Notes: generated by a model not told the origin, from the letters alone. Positions 17,665-26,321 are shown, counted from the stretch's first letter. The stretch is 64,000 bases of DNA from JTS-RE37 sp041744575 (GCA_041744575.1 JBGTKP010000054.1:186001-250000); one strand, 5' to 3'. Numbers and translations are program-made.

Positions 17665-17997
17665 GATGTAAAAATAAAAAGATTTCTCAGGAACATCTCC
17701 CTTCTAAAAGTACACACATTTCAGGAAGGTAGGTAGTTATTTCATCTGAAAATCCCCCTAAATATTAAAGTGTAATGACACCCGTCTATGAATATGGGGC
17801 ATATATTGTATAAAACCCGTCATTCAATGCGCTGTACAATCACCGGGAAGATATTCCCTCAAGAGCTCATGAATCAAGTGGAAGAAGCCCCAAGCGTGTT
17901 AAAATTTTAATACATTTTTAACCTTATCCTATTAAAGAAATAGGATTAATCCGATACATTTATAAGGCAAAATATTTTTAACGTAAAAACACGAATT
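17665..17997. other. Intergenic region upstream of the peroxiredoxin
   Basis: 333 bases between divergent yfiT-like and peroxiredoxin genes hold no gene I can support. The last ~80 bases contain a palindrome (17926-17946) and, just after it, TACATTTA (17955-17962), a one-mismatch version of the -7 box TAnnTTTG that would give a leader of about 30 bases. Confidence 0.45.
17926..17946. promoter_or_regulatory. Palindrome in the peroxiredoxin promoter
   Basis: ATCCTATT and AATAGGAT form perfect 8-base arms around a 5-base centre. The element sits just upstream of a -7-like box, around the expected -33 region, as expected for an operator. Confidence 0.4.
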
Positions 17998-18636
17998 ATG
18001 GCAACACTTCGACTGGGCGATACAGCCCCGGATTTTACCGCTGACAGCTCGAAAGGCGAGATCAATTTTTATGATTATCTTGGAGACGGATGGGGCATAC
18101 TTTTTTCTCATCCCGCCGATTTCACCCCGGTATGTACTACAGAACTTGGGACTGCGGCCAAATTTAAGAACGACTTTGACAAGCGCAATGTAAAAATGCT
18201 GGCGCTGAGTGTAGACGACACTGCTTCTCATCATAAGTGGATAGAAGACATCAATGAAACTCAGGGAACAAGCGTCAATTTCCCTCTTGTTTCCGATGAG
18301 GACAGAAAGGTATCCGACCTATACGACATGATCCATCCCAATGCCAATGATACCCTCACGGTGCGCTCGGTTTATATTGTAGGACCCGATAAAAAAATAA
18401 AACTTATCCTTACTTACCCGGCTTCTACGGGACGGAACTTTTATGAACTTCTTCGTGTAATAGATTCCCTTCAATTGACTGCAAATCATAAAGTGGCAAC
18501 ACCTGCCAATTGGAAAAATGGCGAAGATGTAGTGGTTAGCCCGTCCATTCCAACGGAAGAAGCGATGGGGATATTTGTCAGAGGGGTAAAGGAGATCAAA
18601 CCCTACCTGCGGATGACTCCTGATCCCACAACGTAG
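17998..18636 (+). CDS. 1-Cys peroxiredoxin (Prx6 group)
   Basis: Thiol peroxidase of 212 residues that reduces peroxides in the cytoplasm. The active site is in HPADFTPVCTTELG; this Cys is the only cysteine in the protein, so no resolving Cys exists within the chain. The length, the C-terminal extension (PANWKNGEDVVVSPSI and the KPYLRMTPDP end) and the Prx6-like spacing agree with that group. It is preceded by a long promoter region with a palindrome, consistent with stress control, though no specific operator type is recognised. Confidence 0.93.
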   Translation: MATLRLGDTAPDFTADSSKGEINFYDYLGDGWGILFSHPADFTPVCTTELGTAAKFKNDFDKRNVKMLALSVDDTASHHKWIEDINETQGTSVNFPLVSDEDRKVSDLYDMIHPNANDTLTVRSVYIVGPDKKIKLILTYPASTGRNFYELLRVIDSLQLTANHKVATPANWKNGEDVVVSPSIPTEEAMGIFVRGVKEIKPYLRMTPDPTT

Positions 18637-18698
18637 TCATTGCAGCGATATAACCCGGCTCCCTGTTAATATATTCCTTTTTCAACCCTGTAATATTC

Positions 18699-18729
18699 GT
18701 ACAAAAGGCATCATTCATACCTTCTGTAC
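18699..18729. promoter_or_regulatory. Inverted repeat upstream of the unknown lipoprotein pair
   Basis: GTACAAAAGG and CCTTCTGTAC form 10-base arms with one mismatch around 11 bases, 50 bases before the lipoprotein gene and 60 bases after the peroxiredoxin stop. There is no T run, so an operator or leader hairpin is more likely than a terminator. Confidence 0.35.
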
Positions 18730-18780
18730 ATGGGGGGAGAAATTGAATGCTATTGCATTTCTTAAATCACGAGCTTCGCT

Positions 18781-19629
18781 ATGGGAAGAATCACCAAAAA
18801 CCTATGCTATTGGATGCTTCCATGTATAGTAATGACAACTGGTTGTGCCAACCTACGCTCGGTGAATGCCTTTTCATCTGAGGCGGCTCTCGGGCTGTCA
18901 AAGTACGAGGATCTCTCTTCCGGATTTACCAAAACCTGTGAGCAAAATTGTATTGATGGGCAGATCAGGTCTCTGAAGGTTACACCCTTTGTATGTGATT
19001 GTAAGGCGGAGGTAAAGGCAGACAGCCTTACCCGCCTGATCTATCAAACAACCCTTATATATTTCGAAGAACTGATGGTATTATCCGGAGCGGAACTAAC
19101 AGAACTCCGTACCACGCCATTAACGGAATTGCTGTCGGAGGGTAGTTTTGGGCCTGTAACCCTCAACAGGGAGCAAGTCAGGGCTTACTCACAGATAAGC
19201 AGCACCCTGCTGGGACTGGTTTCTGAAGGGTACAGACGGGGGAAACTAAAGAGTTACGTCGTACGTTCTAAAGAGCCTTTGCAGGTATTGCTGGAATATC
19301 TGGATTTCAATCTTTCAGGAAATCTTTCAAAAAAGCTGGAGATCAGAAAGTTGCAATACATGGATTTTTACTTTGATCTCTCCCGTGATGCATCGCTTTC
19401 TTCTTACGAACGTCTGAAGCTCACAGAGGACTATTACAGGTATGTTTCGGAAATTGAAATCATCCAAAGGCAAATTACTGTCTATTCGGAAGCCTTACGC
19501 CTTTTAATTCAGGGCCACAATGAACTTGCAGGACAGATTGATGAACTGAAAGGCCCGGAGCTGCGAAAACAAATGTTTCAATATGCCGCTGAGATACATA
19601 CCCTCATGACAGGATTTCAATCACTCTGA
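18781..19629 (+). CDS. Lipoprotein of unknown function, mostly helical
   Basis: I do not recognise a family. The 282 residues begin with a signal peptide whose lipobox is VMTTGC (Cys near residue 22). A short segment with four further Cys follows (KTCEQNC ... FVCDC), which could form two disulfides in the periplasm. The rest looks almost entirely alpha-helical, with long amphipathic helices rich in Leu and Glu (LKLTEDYYRYVSEIEIIQRQ, LIQGHNELAGQIDELKG). The next gene begins two bases after its stop, so the two form an operon and probably act together. Confidence 0.72.
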   Translation: MGRITKNLCYWMLPCIVMTTGCANLRSVNAFSSEAALGLSKYEDLSSGFTKTCEQNCIDGQIRSLKVTPFVCDCKAEVKADSLTRLIYQTTLIYFEELMVLSGAELTELRTTPLTELLSEGSFGPVTLNREQVRAYSQISSTLLGLVSEGYRRGKLKSYVVRSKEPLQVLLEYLDFNLSGNLSKKLEIRKLQYMDFYFDLSRDASLSSYERLKLTEDYYRYVSEIEIIQRQITVYSEALRLLIQGHNELAGQIDELKGPELRKQMFQYAAEIHTLMTGFQSL

Positions 19630-19631
19630 AT

Positions 19632-20024
19632 ATGGGAAAACTCAAGGCCAGACAGGTACATGAAATCGCAGATCACTTTCTTGCGATCGGAAGGGCTATC
19701 AGCGATTACAGGTATTCCAATATAAAATCGCTTCAGGATCCCCTCAACAAAGCATTGAAGGATTTGTACTGGTCAGTTCTGAATACGGCTGATTCCCTGT
19801 ATACCAATTCAGCAACTCTCGTTATAGACGATGTTGAGGCATCCCTGACCACCATCAGGCAGATCAGCAAGGAGATGCAGGAAACATTCAAAACCCTGAT
19901 TGGCATTCAGGAAGCAATCGATCGTGCCACTGGCATTGTATCCCTGGGGTCCGCCATTCTCATAAAGGATCCTGCAGCAATAAAGCTTGCCCTGGGCAAG
20001 TTGCTTGAAAAGGAGGAAAAGTAA
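19632..20024 (+). CDS. Helical protein of unknown function, partner of the lipoprotein
   Basis: A 130-residue protein without signal peptide, starting MGKLKARQVHEIADHFLAIG. It appears all-helical, with a charged first half (KEMQETFKTLIGIQEAID) and a more hydrophobic segment near the end (VSLGSAILIKDPAAIKLALGKLL) that could lie on or in a membrane. No cysteine and no known motif. It follows the lipoprotein gene by two bases. Function unknown. Confidence 0.7.
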   Translation: MGKLKARQVHEIADHFLAIGRAISDYRYSNIKSLQDPLNKALKDLYWSVLNTADSLYTNSATLVIDDVEASLTTIRQISKEMQETFKTLIGIQEAIDRATGIVSLGSAILIKDPAAIKLALGKLLEKEEK

Positions 20025-20144
20025 TGATCACTGACCAGGCCTCACCTGATGCTCTTTCACTCGCAATTTAATTTATACGACCCTATAAATTCTAATGTCT
20101 ATAAAATATATTCAGAAAAGTCCTGCTTTTACATATTTTAAGTG

Positions 20145-20152
20145 TACTTTTG
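20145..20152 (+). promoter_or_regulatory. -7 promoter box of the cold-shock gene
   Basis: TACTTTTG matches the Bacteroidota -7 consensus TAnnTTTG and lies 25 bases before the ATG of the cold-shock gene. It excludes the upstream in-frame ATG at 20142 as a start, since that would lie in the promoter. Confidence 0.6.
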
Positions 20153-20177
20153 CGCTTTATTAATTTTAATTTTAATT

Positions 20178-20372
20178 ATGAGTAAAGGAACAGTAAAATT
20201 CTTCAATGACTCCAAAGGATATGGATTTATTACAGAAGAAGGTTCAGAAGAAGATCACTTTGTACACATTTCCGGCTTAATTGACGAGGTACGCGAAGGT
20301 GATGTTGTAGAATTCGAACTGCAACAAGGAAAAAAAGGATTGAACGCCGTTAATGTGAAAGTAGTAGACTAG
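20178..20372 (+). CDS. Cold-shock domain protein
   Basis: Single-stranded RNA/DNA-binding chaperone of the CspA family, 64 residues. RNP1 (KGYGFI) and RNP2-like (HFVHIS) motifs are present, starting MSKGTVKFFNDS. The open frame begins earlier, but the first 12 codons overlap the -7 box, and the family starts at this Met. The leader is an unusual repeat of TTTTAAT blocks, directly before the ATG. A terminator follows at 20400-20426. Confidence 0.93.
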   Translation: MSKGTVKFFNDSKGYGFITEEGSEEDHFVHISGLIDEVREGDVVEFELQQGKKGLNAVNVKVVD

Positions 20373-20399
20373 GTACGCAACGATTTAATTTTTTTTAAT

Positions 20400-20426
20400 A
20401 AACCCTGATAATCTCAGGGTTTTTTT
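20400..20426 (+). terminator. Rho-independent terminator after the cold-shock gene
   Basis: AAACCCTGA pairs with TCAGGGTTT (9 bp, 5-base loop), followed by T4. The same stem sequence recurs in the terminator at 49833-49865. Confidence 0.88.
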
Positions 20427-20857
20427 ATGCAATGTAATTCCGGTGACACAGTCCGTTTTACCTAAGGGCCTCTGAAATATTCCACCTTCTGTCAAATAAT
20501 GATCTCTTGGCCCGGAGCACGCAACCACTTCAAAATTTACAATCTATATTCAGAAAGACTTTATTACCGTCTCAGCCGGAAAATAGAGTCCGCGCAATGG
20601 GATGCTATCTTTGATGATTCAGTGGCGGTGTATCCCAAAGGTGGTAGGGTTTTCTTACCGGAAATTGTTATATGAATAAAGGGCCTACTTCCGTGGGCAC
20701 AACGAAAAACTGGATATGCTGCTTTTCTTCGGAATATTGATATTGCTCGTCTCCGGCAACATGATGCTGCTACATGCGTCATTCAGAAAACCCAGGCATT
20801 AGGCCAATCAGACAGGGCTGCTTTCAGCGCACGCAGTCCAGGTTGTTTCAACTAAAA
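20427..20857. other. Intergenic region with possible gene remnants
   Basis: About 430 bases between two converging genes. No frame is a convincing gene. On the plus strand, codons around 20714-20803 read as a hydrophobic helix (MLLFFGILILLVSGNMM) followed by LLHASFRKPRH and a stop, but a stop codon upstream leaves it without a credible beginning. This looks like the tail of a decayed membrane-protein gene, or chance. Confidence 0.3.
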
Positions 20858-21793
20858 CTACTCTGTTACAGCAAGGAGTTCCACATCAAAAATCAAGGTG
20901 GCATTTGGCGGAATCACCCCGCCTGCTCCGGCACTGCCGTACCCGAGGTGGGAGGGTATGAGCAAACGGGCCTTGTCACCTACCTGCAACATCCCGATTC
21001 CTTCGTCCCATCCCGGAATGACCTGTCCCACTCCCAATTGGAAATCAATAGGTTTTTTCCGTTTAAATGAGGAATCGAAAACCTTACCGCCCGGAAGCGA
21101 TCCTTCATAATGGACCTTTACGGTTGCCCCTTTTTTTGCCTTATCCCCTGCGCCCTTCTGCAATATCTTGTAGTGCAGACCACTTTCCGTCTTATTGAAT
21201 CCGGCCGCGAGCTGACCAAGTTCGGCTTCCGACTTCTTTTTTTCCGCCGCAAGTTTCTCCTCAGCGGCACCTTTAAGTTTATCAAAGGCCGCAAGGGCAT
21301 CCCATTTGCGGGCGGCATCGCCTTCCCTTATAATCTCCAGAGATTCAATGGAGTCACCCTGAGCAATTTTGTCTACAATTTCCTGTCCCTCAACTACCTT
21401 GCCGAAGACTGTATGTTTATTGTCAAGCCATGGGGTGGCCACATGCGTAATAAAGAACTGGCTCCCGTTTGAGCCGGGACCTGAATTCGCCATTGATAAT
21501 ATCCCGGGGCCTGCATGTTTCAAATCCTTGTGGAATTCATCATCGAATTTATATCCGGGATCCCCTGTCCCTGTTCCTTTGGGGCATCCGCCCTGTATCA
21601 TAAAATCCGGAATGACCCGATGAAATTTCAGGCCGTCATAGAACGGTTTGCCCTTAGGTTGAATGTCATTTGGTTGTTTTCCCTCTGCGAGTGCCACAAA
21701 GTTGCCTACGGTGCCCGGCGTCTTCTCGTAGGTTAAACTGATAAGAATCGTTCCTTTGTTCGTATTGAATTTTGCATAGATACCTTCCTGCAT
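20858..21793 (-). CDS. Peptidylprolyl isomerase: cyclophilin-FKBP fusion
   Basis: One chain carries two unrelated proline isomerases. Residues ~1-165 are a cyclophilin (FHRVIPDFMIQGG with the catalytic Arg at 59, and SQFFITH). Residues ~205-311 are an FKBP (VKVHYEG, KVFDSSFKR, VIPGWDEGIGMLQVGDKARL, YGSAGAGGVIPPNATL). A charged helical linker rich in Lys, Glu and Ala (about 170-200) joins them. Such dual-family immunophilins are known from flavobacteria and some protists. There is no signal peptide, so it acts in the cytoplasm as a folding helper. Confidence 0.93.
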   Translation of the reverse strand: MQEGIYAKFNTNKGTILISLTYEKTPGTVGNFVALAEGKQPNDIQPKGKPFYDGLKFHRVIPDFMIQGGCPKGTGTGDPGYKFDDEFHKDLKHAGPGILSMANSGPGSNGSQFFITHVATPWLDNKHTVFGKVVEGQEIVDKIAQGDSIESLEIIREGDAARKWDALAAFDKLKGAAEEKLAAEKKKSEAELGQLAAGFNKTESGLHYKILQKGAGDKAKKGATVKVHYEGSLPGGKVFDSSFKRKKPIDFQLGVGQVIPGWDEGIGMLQVGDKARLLIPSHLGYGSAGAGGVIPPNATLIFDVELLAVTE

Positions 21794-21929
21794 GCTCCTG
21801 TATTTAAATTGGCGGCAAAGATAAATAAAAATAATCTAAATGCAGTTTGCCGGAACAACCCAAAGGATCTACCCATCCTTCCGGACTTACGGGCTATGTC
21901 AGAGGCAAGAGGCGCTGCAAACTGAACCC

Positions 21930-23327
21930 TTACTGATTGCCAGCAGGGGCATTTCCCTTTATCCCATATTTGTCAAAAAGATAGATCAGACTGGTCATCG
22001 CTGCTGCACCCAACTCAAGTTCCCGCTTATTGACAGCCTCAAAGGTATCAGTCTCTGCGTGATGGTAATCGAAATATCGCTGTCCATCCGGCCGCAAACC
22101 CGCAAGGACTGTGCGTCCGTTTTTTAAGGGACCAATATCCGCCTCGCTTTCTCCTTTCTCAAAAGAATGAACCATATAAGGTTCAAAAAGAGATCGCCAT
22201 GAACTGATTTGTTCCATTTCGGTATCCGGACAATCGAAGGAAAAACCGCGCGGTGTAAAACCCCCTGAATCGCTTTCCAGTGCAAAAATGTGATCTTCCT
22301 GTTTCTTTTTGGCCTCAGCAGCATATTCGGTGCCACCTCTCAGCCCGTTTTCTTCATTCATAAAGAGGACTACCCTCACGGTTCGCAGGGGCTTATAGGA
22401 TATTGATTTGAGCAGGTGAAGGACCTCCATAGACTGAACACATCCGGCTCCATCATCATGGGCTCCCTTACCCAGATCCCAAGAATCCAGGTGACCCCCT
22501 ACCACAATAATCTCGTCAGGGAACCGGCTGCCTGTGATCTCCCCTATCACATTAAATGACTTCACATCTTCGAGCTGCCGGCAATTTAATTTAAAATAAA
22601 AATTCAAATCGGGATGTAATTTAAGGGTTGTACTCAATAGCTCGGCACCATTAGTGCTGATCGCGGCCGACGGAATACGTTCAGATTCCTTCAATTCTCC
22701 GTAGCTCATAGACCCTGTATGCGGATAATCGTCAAGTCGAAGATTCATAGACCTGACTATCACGCCCACAGCGCCGAACCTGACGGCCTCTTCTGCTCCT
22801 GATGTTCGCTGATTTACCGCAGCGGAGTATGCTTCGAAGGGGTCCATAAGCGCAGGATTCATAGGATCATTGAAGAAGACAATTTTACCTTCAATTTTCG
22901 ATCTTCCAAGGCGTTTGAGATCTGCTATACCCCGAACTTCAACGACTTTGGCCTTAACACCTGTCAGGGGCGTGGGAACAGAGCCCCCGAGGGCACAAAC
23001 AGGTACGTTACTGGTAATCCCGGGTGCTGTCTCCAAATAGGCGAATTCCGGAGTTCCCCGCACCCATTTGGGAACCATGACAGGTTGTAGCCAAACCTTG
23101 TCCAGACCTAATTTCTCCAGTTGATCCCTGGTATAAGCCACCGCCTCTTCCGCTTGCAACGACCCGGAAAGCCGGCCACCGATCTGATTCGTAAGGTAAT
23201 TCAGCCAGTCATAAGCCATGCTTTGTGTGAGAGCAGTTTCGTAAATCTTTTTTAATTGTTGTTCGTCCCCGTTTTGGGAAAAACCCTGGGTAAGGATCAA
23301 CAGCAGAATGATCAGCGATTTTTTCAT
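21930..23327 (-). CDS. Secreted M28 family metallopeptidase
   Basis: Exported dizinc aminopeptidase or carboxypeptidase of 465 residues. A signal peptide (LIILLLILTQGFSQ) precedes a PA domain (about 120-250, e.g. VFFNDPMNP) and the M28 catalytic domain. Zinc and catalytic motifs are GGHLDSWDLGKGAHDDGAG, LFMNEENGLRG and, near the end, YHHAETDTFE. The start codon overlaps the stop of the PPK2 gene by four bases, so it is the second gene of an operon. Confidence 0.92.
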   Translation of the reverse strand: MKKSLIILLLILTQGFSQNGDEQQLKKIYETALTQSMAYDWLNYLTNQIGGRLSGSLQAEEAVAYTRDQLEKLGLDKVWLQPVMVPKWVRGTPEFAYLETAPGITSNVPVCALGGSVPTPLTGVKAKVVEVRGIADLKRLGRSKIEGKIVFFNDPMNPALMDPFEAYSAAVNQRTSGAEEAVRFGAVGVIVRSMNLRLDDYPHTGSMSYGELKESERIPSAAISTNGAELLSTTLKLHPDLNFYFKLNCRQLEDVKSFNVIGEITGSRFPDEIIVVGGHLDSWDLGKGAHDDGAGCVQSMEVLHLLKSISYKPLRTVRVVLFMNEENGLRGGTEYAAEAKKKQEDHIFALESDSGGFTPRGFSFDCPDTEMEQISSWRSLFEPYMVHSFEKGESEADIGPLKNGRTVLAGLRPDGQRYFDYHHAETDTFEAVNKRELELGAAAMTSLIYLFDKYGIKGNAPAGNQ

Positions 23328-24268
23328 AATTCTTCATTTTCCAGTTGTGCGGTATACGCTTCGACATGGGCCTTTATTACCAAATCCACTTCCGGTTCTT
23401 TGATATCCTTAAATTTTTTAAGTTCATCGAGAAGAATAGTCGCTACTTTCAGGCGAGCCTCATGTTTATTATCAGCAGGAATAATAAACCAGGGAGCCGC
23501 TTCTGTGGAAGTCCTGTTAATCGCTTCCTCATAACAGGCCTGATACCGGTCCCAGAGTGCCCTTTCCTTGAGGTCTCCGGGTGAGAACTTCCAATGTTTC
23601 TCCTCCAGGCGAAGCCTTCTTAATAATCGCAGTCTTTGTTCTTCCTTTGACAAATTCAGGAAAAACTTAAAGATAATTGTCCCGTTATGGGCCAGATGTT
23701 GCTCAAAATTCGTGATCTGCTCAAAGCGCCGGTTCCAGAAATCCTCATCAATATCATCCACTCCTTCAATGCCTGGAATATGTTCCCCGAGAAGGTATTC
23801 TGGATGTACTCTGGTGACAAGGACGTTTTCATAATGGGTACGGTTAAAGACCCCAAAAGTACCCCGCGGAGGTAAGGCGAGGTAATGTCTCCATAAATAA
23901 TCATGATCCCGCTCCAATTCTGTAGGCACCTTAAAACTATGTACCTGTACCCCACTGGCATTGCAATCCTTGAAAACTTCCCTTATCAGACTGTCTTTGC
24001 CGGAGGTATCCATTCCCTGGAGGCATATGAGTACGGCGTACTGTCCGTGAGCGTATAAAATATCCTGGAAGGCACCAAGTTCTTTTCTTGTCTCCCTGAG
24101 AGCATTTGTGAGCTCCTTTTTAGAACGGTTATTCTCTTCCAGGGTTTTCAGGGAGGAGAGTTGCACCTCCTTCGTCACTTTATACGTCATACTTTCTTTC
24201 TGATTCATGGTCTGAATATAAACTAATTTGTCGGTGTAAGGTAATTCAAAGGGTTCTAAAATAGCCAT
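23324..24268 (-). CDS. Polyphosphate:nucleotide phosphotransferase, PPK2 family
   Basis: PPK2 enzymes use polyphosphate to phosphorylate AMP or nucleoside diphosphates. The Walker A-like site is ICLQGMDTSGKDSLIR and the second motif is GVFNRTHYENVLVTRVHPE. A lid region (RRLRLEEKHWKFSPGDLKER) and WFIIPADNKHEARL follow, all as in the single-domain type. The true start is uncertain: Met at residues 1, 21 and 27 are all possible. It is the first gene of an operon with the M28 peptidase. Confidence 0.9.
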   Translation of the reverse strand: MAILEPFELPYTDKLVYIQTMNQKESMTYKVTKEVQLSSLKTLEENNRSKKELTNALRETRKELGAFQDILYAHGQYAVLICLQGMDTSGKDSLIREVFKDCNASGVQVHSFKVPTELERDHDYLWRHYLALPPRGTFGVFNRTHYENVLVTRVHPEYLLGEHIPGIEGVDDIDEDFWNRRFEQITNFEQHLAHNGTIIFKFFLNLSKEEQRLRLLRRLRLEEKHWKFSPGDLKERALWDRYQACYEEAINRTSTEAAPWFIIPADNKHEARLKVATILLDELKKFKDIKEPEVDLVIKAHVEAYTAQLENEEL

Positions 24269-24399
24269 TGGTCTAAGAAAGGATACCCTTTATCAAACAT
24301 TTTGAAACTGAGTGCCTCTTGGTCGAAAACTTAAGGCAAAATCTCTGATTGTCAGTATCTTTACAAGGCCTAAATTTTACTAAATCTTATTGCTTAGTC

Positions 24400-25092
24400 A
24401 TGCAAAAAATTATCGCCCTGACCGGGGCCTACCTTCTTTGCTGTTCCTTTTCAGAACCGGATAAATTGGCCTGTGCCTATGCAGGTTCCAACCTGGGTTA
24501 TATCAAAAGTCAAACCGAGAAAGCCCTGGCTGCCAAAGATATCAATACCTCCCGCTTTTATGTCTATAGAGCCCTAAATGCCATTGAAAAATCGAGGAAG
24601 CAACTGGAAGAATGTGGATGCGAATACGCATCGAGGAATATGGAAGAAGGTACAGAAAATCTTAAACTGGCCACTAAAATTTCCTCTCTGACAGGAACAA
24701 AAATTCTTCTGAACAGAGCCCTTGATAATACATTTGGTGGATTGGAAGCCCTTGAGGAACATGATGAAACGCACAAAAGCGAATATGCCAGTGATCTTCT
24801 CGCAATGAATACCAGGGAATCCGACGAGGAAATGAAAGCGATGAGACCGCCGCAAGGGAAAATACTCGAACAAAAAATTGATCAGTCTCTCGCTCGCTAT
24901 AAAGAATCCCTGGAAAAAGTTATTCGGACGGTAGATTGCAGGGAGGCTCGGGCCTTTGCCATCCGGATTTATAATCACTGTGAACAGGAATTATTAAAAT
25001 CAAACCTTTCGGAAGGAAAGAAATACTACAACCTCAGGACAAAGGACATCACCAGAAAAGCCCTGGAAAAACTGGAAGCCTGTTCGCCATAG
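24400..25092 (+). CDS. Cys-rich helical exported protein of unknown function
   Basis: I do not recognise a family. I start at the internal Met (MQKIIALTGAYLLCC), since the preceding 17 codons of the open frame are not signal-like, whereas from this Met a short hydrophobic stretch with LLCC resembles a signal peptide, perhaps with a lipobox. The mature 215 residues look helical and have several Cys (ACAYAG, ECGCEYA, TVDCREA, NHCEQ, EACSP). The halves share a pattern of C-x-x-A, then G-K/T-x-x-L/Y and A-L-E-x-L-E, so an internal duplication is possible. It is divergent from PPK2. Confidence 0.65.
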   Translation: MQKIIALTGAYLLCCSFSEPDKLACAYAGSNLGYIKSQTEKALAAKDINTSRFYVYRALNAIEKSRKQLEECGCEYASRNMEEGTENLKLATKISSLTGTKILLNRALDNTFGGLEALEEHDETHKSEYASDLLAMNTRESDEEMKAMRPPQGKILEQKIDQSLARYKESLEKVIRTVDCREARAFAIRIYNHCEQELLKSNLSEGKKYYNLRTKDITRKALEKLEACSP

Positions 25093-25157
25093 TTTTCTGA
25101 AATTCTCCTGGTTTGAACCTGGGTTACAAGGGACACTTTATTGCTGACAATGCTTGT

Positions 25158-26321
25158 TTATTTACTGGCAAAGAGGCTTACATCTTCCTCTGAAATTTCC
25201 GGAGCCCCAAGGATGATCAATCGTTCCACAACATTCCGGAGTTCCCTTATATTCCCGGTCCAGTCATATCCTTTCAGCAAGGCTGTTGCCTCTTTTGAGA
25301 AAACTTTCTGAACCGTACCCTGCTCCCGCGAAATTTTTGCAGCAAAGTGCTCGATCAGCAGGGGGATGTCCTCTCTGCGTTCATTCAGGGTTGGAACCCT
25401 GATTAAAATGACGGCCAGCCTGTGGTATAAATCCTCCCGGAACCGGCCTTCAGAAATTTCCTTGTTCAGGTCCTTATTGGTCGCGGCGATCACCCTCACA
25501 TCGACCTTTATATCCTTATCTGTGCCCACACGGGAAATCGTGTTTTCCTGAAGTGCCCGCAATACTTTGGCCTGGGCGGAAAGACTCATATCGCCAATTT
25601 CATCAAGAAATATGGTGCCTTTGTTGGCCGCTTCAAATTTGCCGGCTCTATCCCGGACCGCTGAGGTAAATGCTCCCTTTACATGACCAAAGAGTTCACT
25701 TTCTATCAGTTCGGAAGGAATGGCAGCACAGTTGACCTCTATAAAAGGAGCTGAACTCCGATCACTTTTCTCATGAATCCAATGAGCCACCAGTTCTTTG
25801 CCCGTTCCGTTGGATCCCGTAATAAGCACCCGGGCATCGGTCGGGGCCACCTTTTCGATCATTTCCTTGATCGTGGCTATTTCACGGCTTTCTCCCACCA
25901 TTTCATAATTCTTGCTTACTTTCTTCTTGAGATTGGTATTCTCTACCACGAGTTCTTTTCTGTCAAGAGCATTGCGAACGGTGGTGAGCAATCTGTTCAG
26001 ATCCGGAGGCTTGGAAATATAATCGAAGGCGCCCAGCCTCATGGTGTTCACCGCGGTATCCAGGTCTCCGTGTCCGGAAATCATGATAAATGGGATCTCA
26101 GGTTTTAGTTTCCTGGCCGACTGCAGCACTTCAACCCCATCCATTTTAGGCATTTTAATATCGCACAATGCCAGGTCATAATCATATTTCTTAAGCATTT
26201 CCAGCCCCCTCGCGCCATCCTCCGCTTCTTCCACAACATAGGCGTCATTTTCTTCGGTAAGGATTTTGACCAACACGCGTCTTATAGCTGATTCATCTTC
26301 AATAACCAGAATTCTTGACAT
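25158..26321 (-). CDS. NtrC-like response regulator without a DNA-binding domain
   Basis: A 387-residue protein. The receiver domain (1-120) has the phospho-acceptor Asp at 54 in CDIKMPKMDG, and a sigma-54-type AAA+ domain (140-370) has Walker A GSNGTGKE, LDEIGDMSL (Walker B) and NIRELRNVVERL (sensor II). Two unusual points: the sigma-54 contact loop reads GAFTSA (216-221) instead of GAFTGA, and the chain ends in EISEEDVSLFASK just after the AAA+ domain, with no Fis-type helix-turn-helix. Its partner kinase is not adjacent. The DNA target, if any, cannot be deduced. Confidence 0.9.
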   Translation of the reverse strand: MSRILVIEDESAIRRVLVKILTEENDAYVVEEAEDGARGLEMLKKYDYDLALCDIKMPKMDGVEVLQSARKLKPEIPFIMISGHGDLDTAVNTMRLGAFDYISKPPDLNRLLTTVRNALDRKELVVENTNLKKKVSKNYEMVGESREIATIKEMIEKVAPTDARVLITGSNGTGKELVAHWIHEKSDRSSAPFIEVNCAAIPSELIESELFGHVKGAFTSAVRDRAGKFEAANKGTIFLDEIGDMSLSAQAKVLRALQENTISRVGTDKDIKVDVRVIAATNKDLNKEISEGRFREDLYHRLAVILIRVPTLNERREDIPLLIEHFAAKISREQGTVQKVFSKEATALLKGYDWTGNIRELRNVVERLIILGAPEISEEDVSLFASK

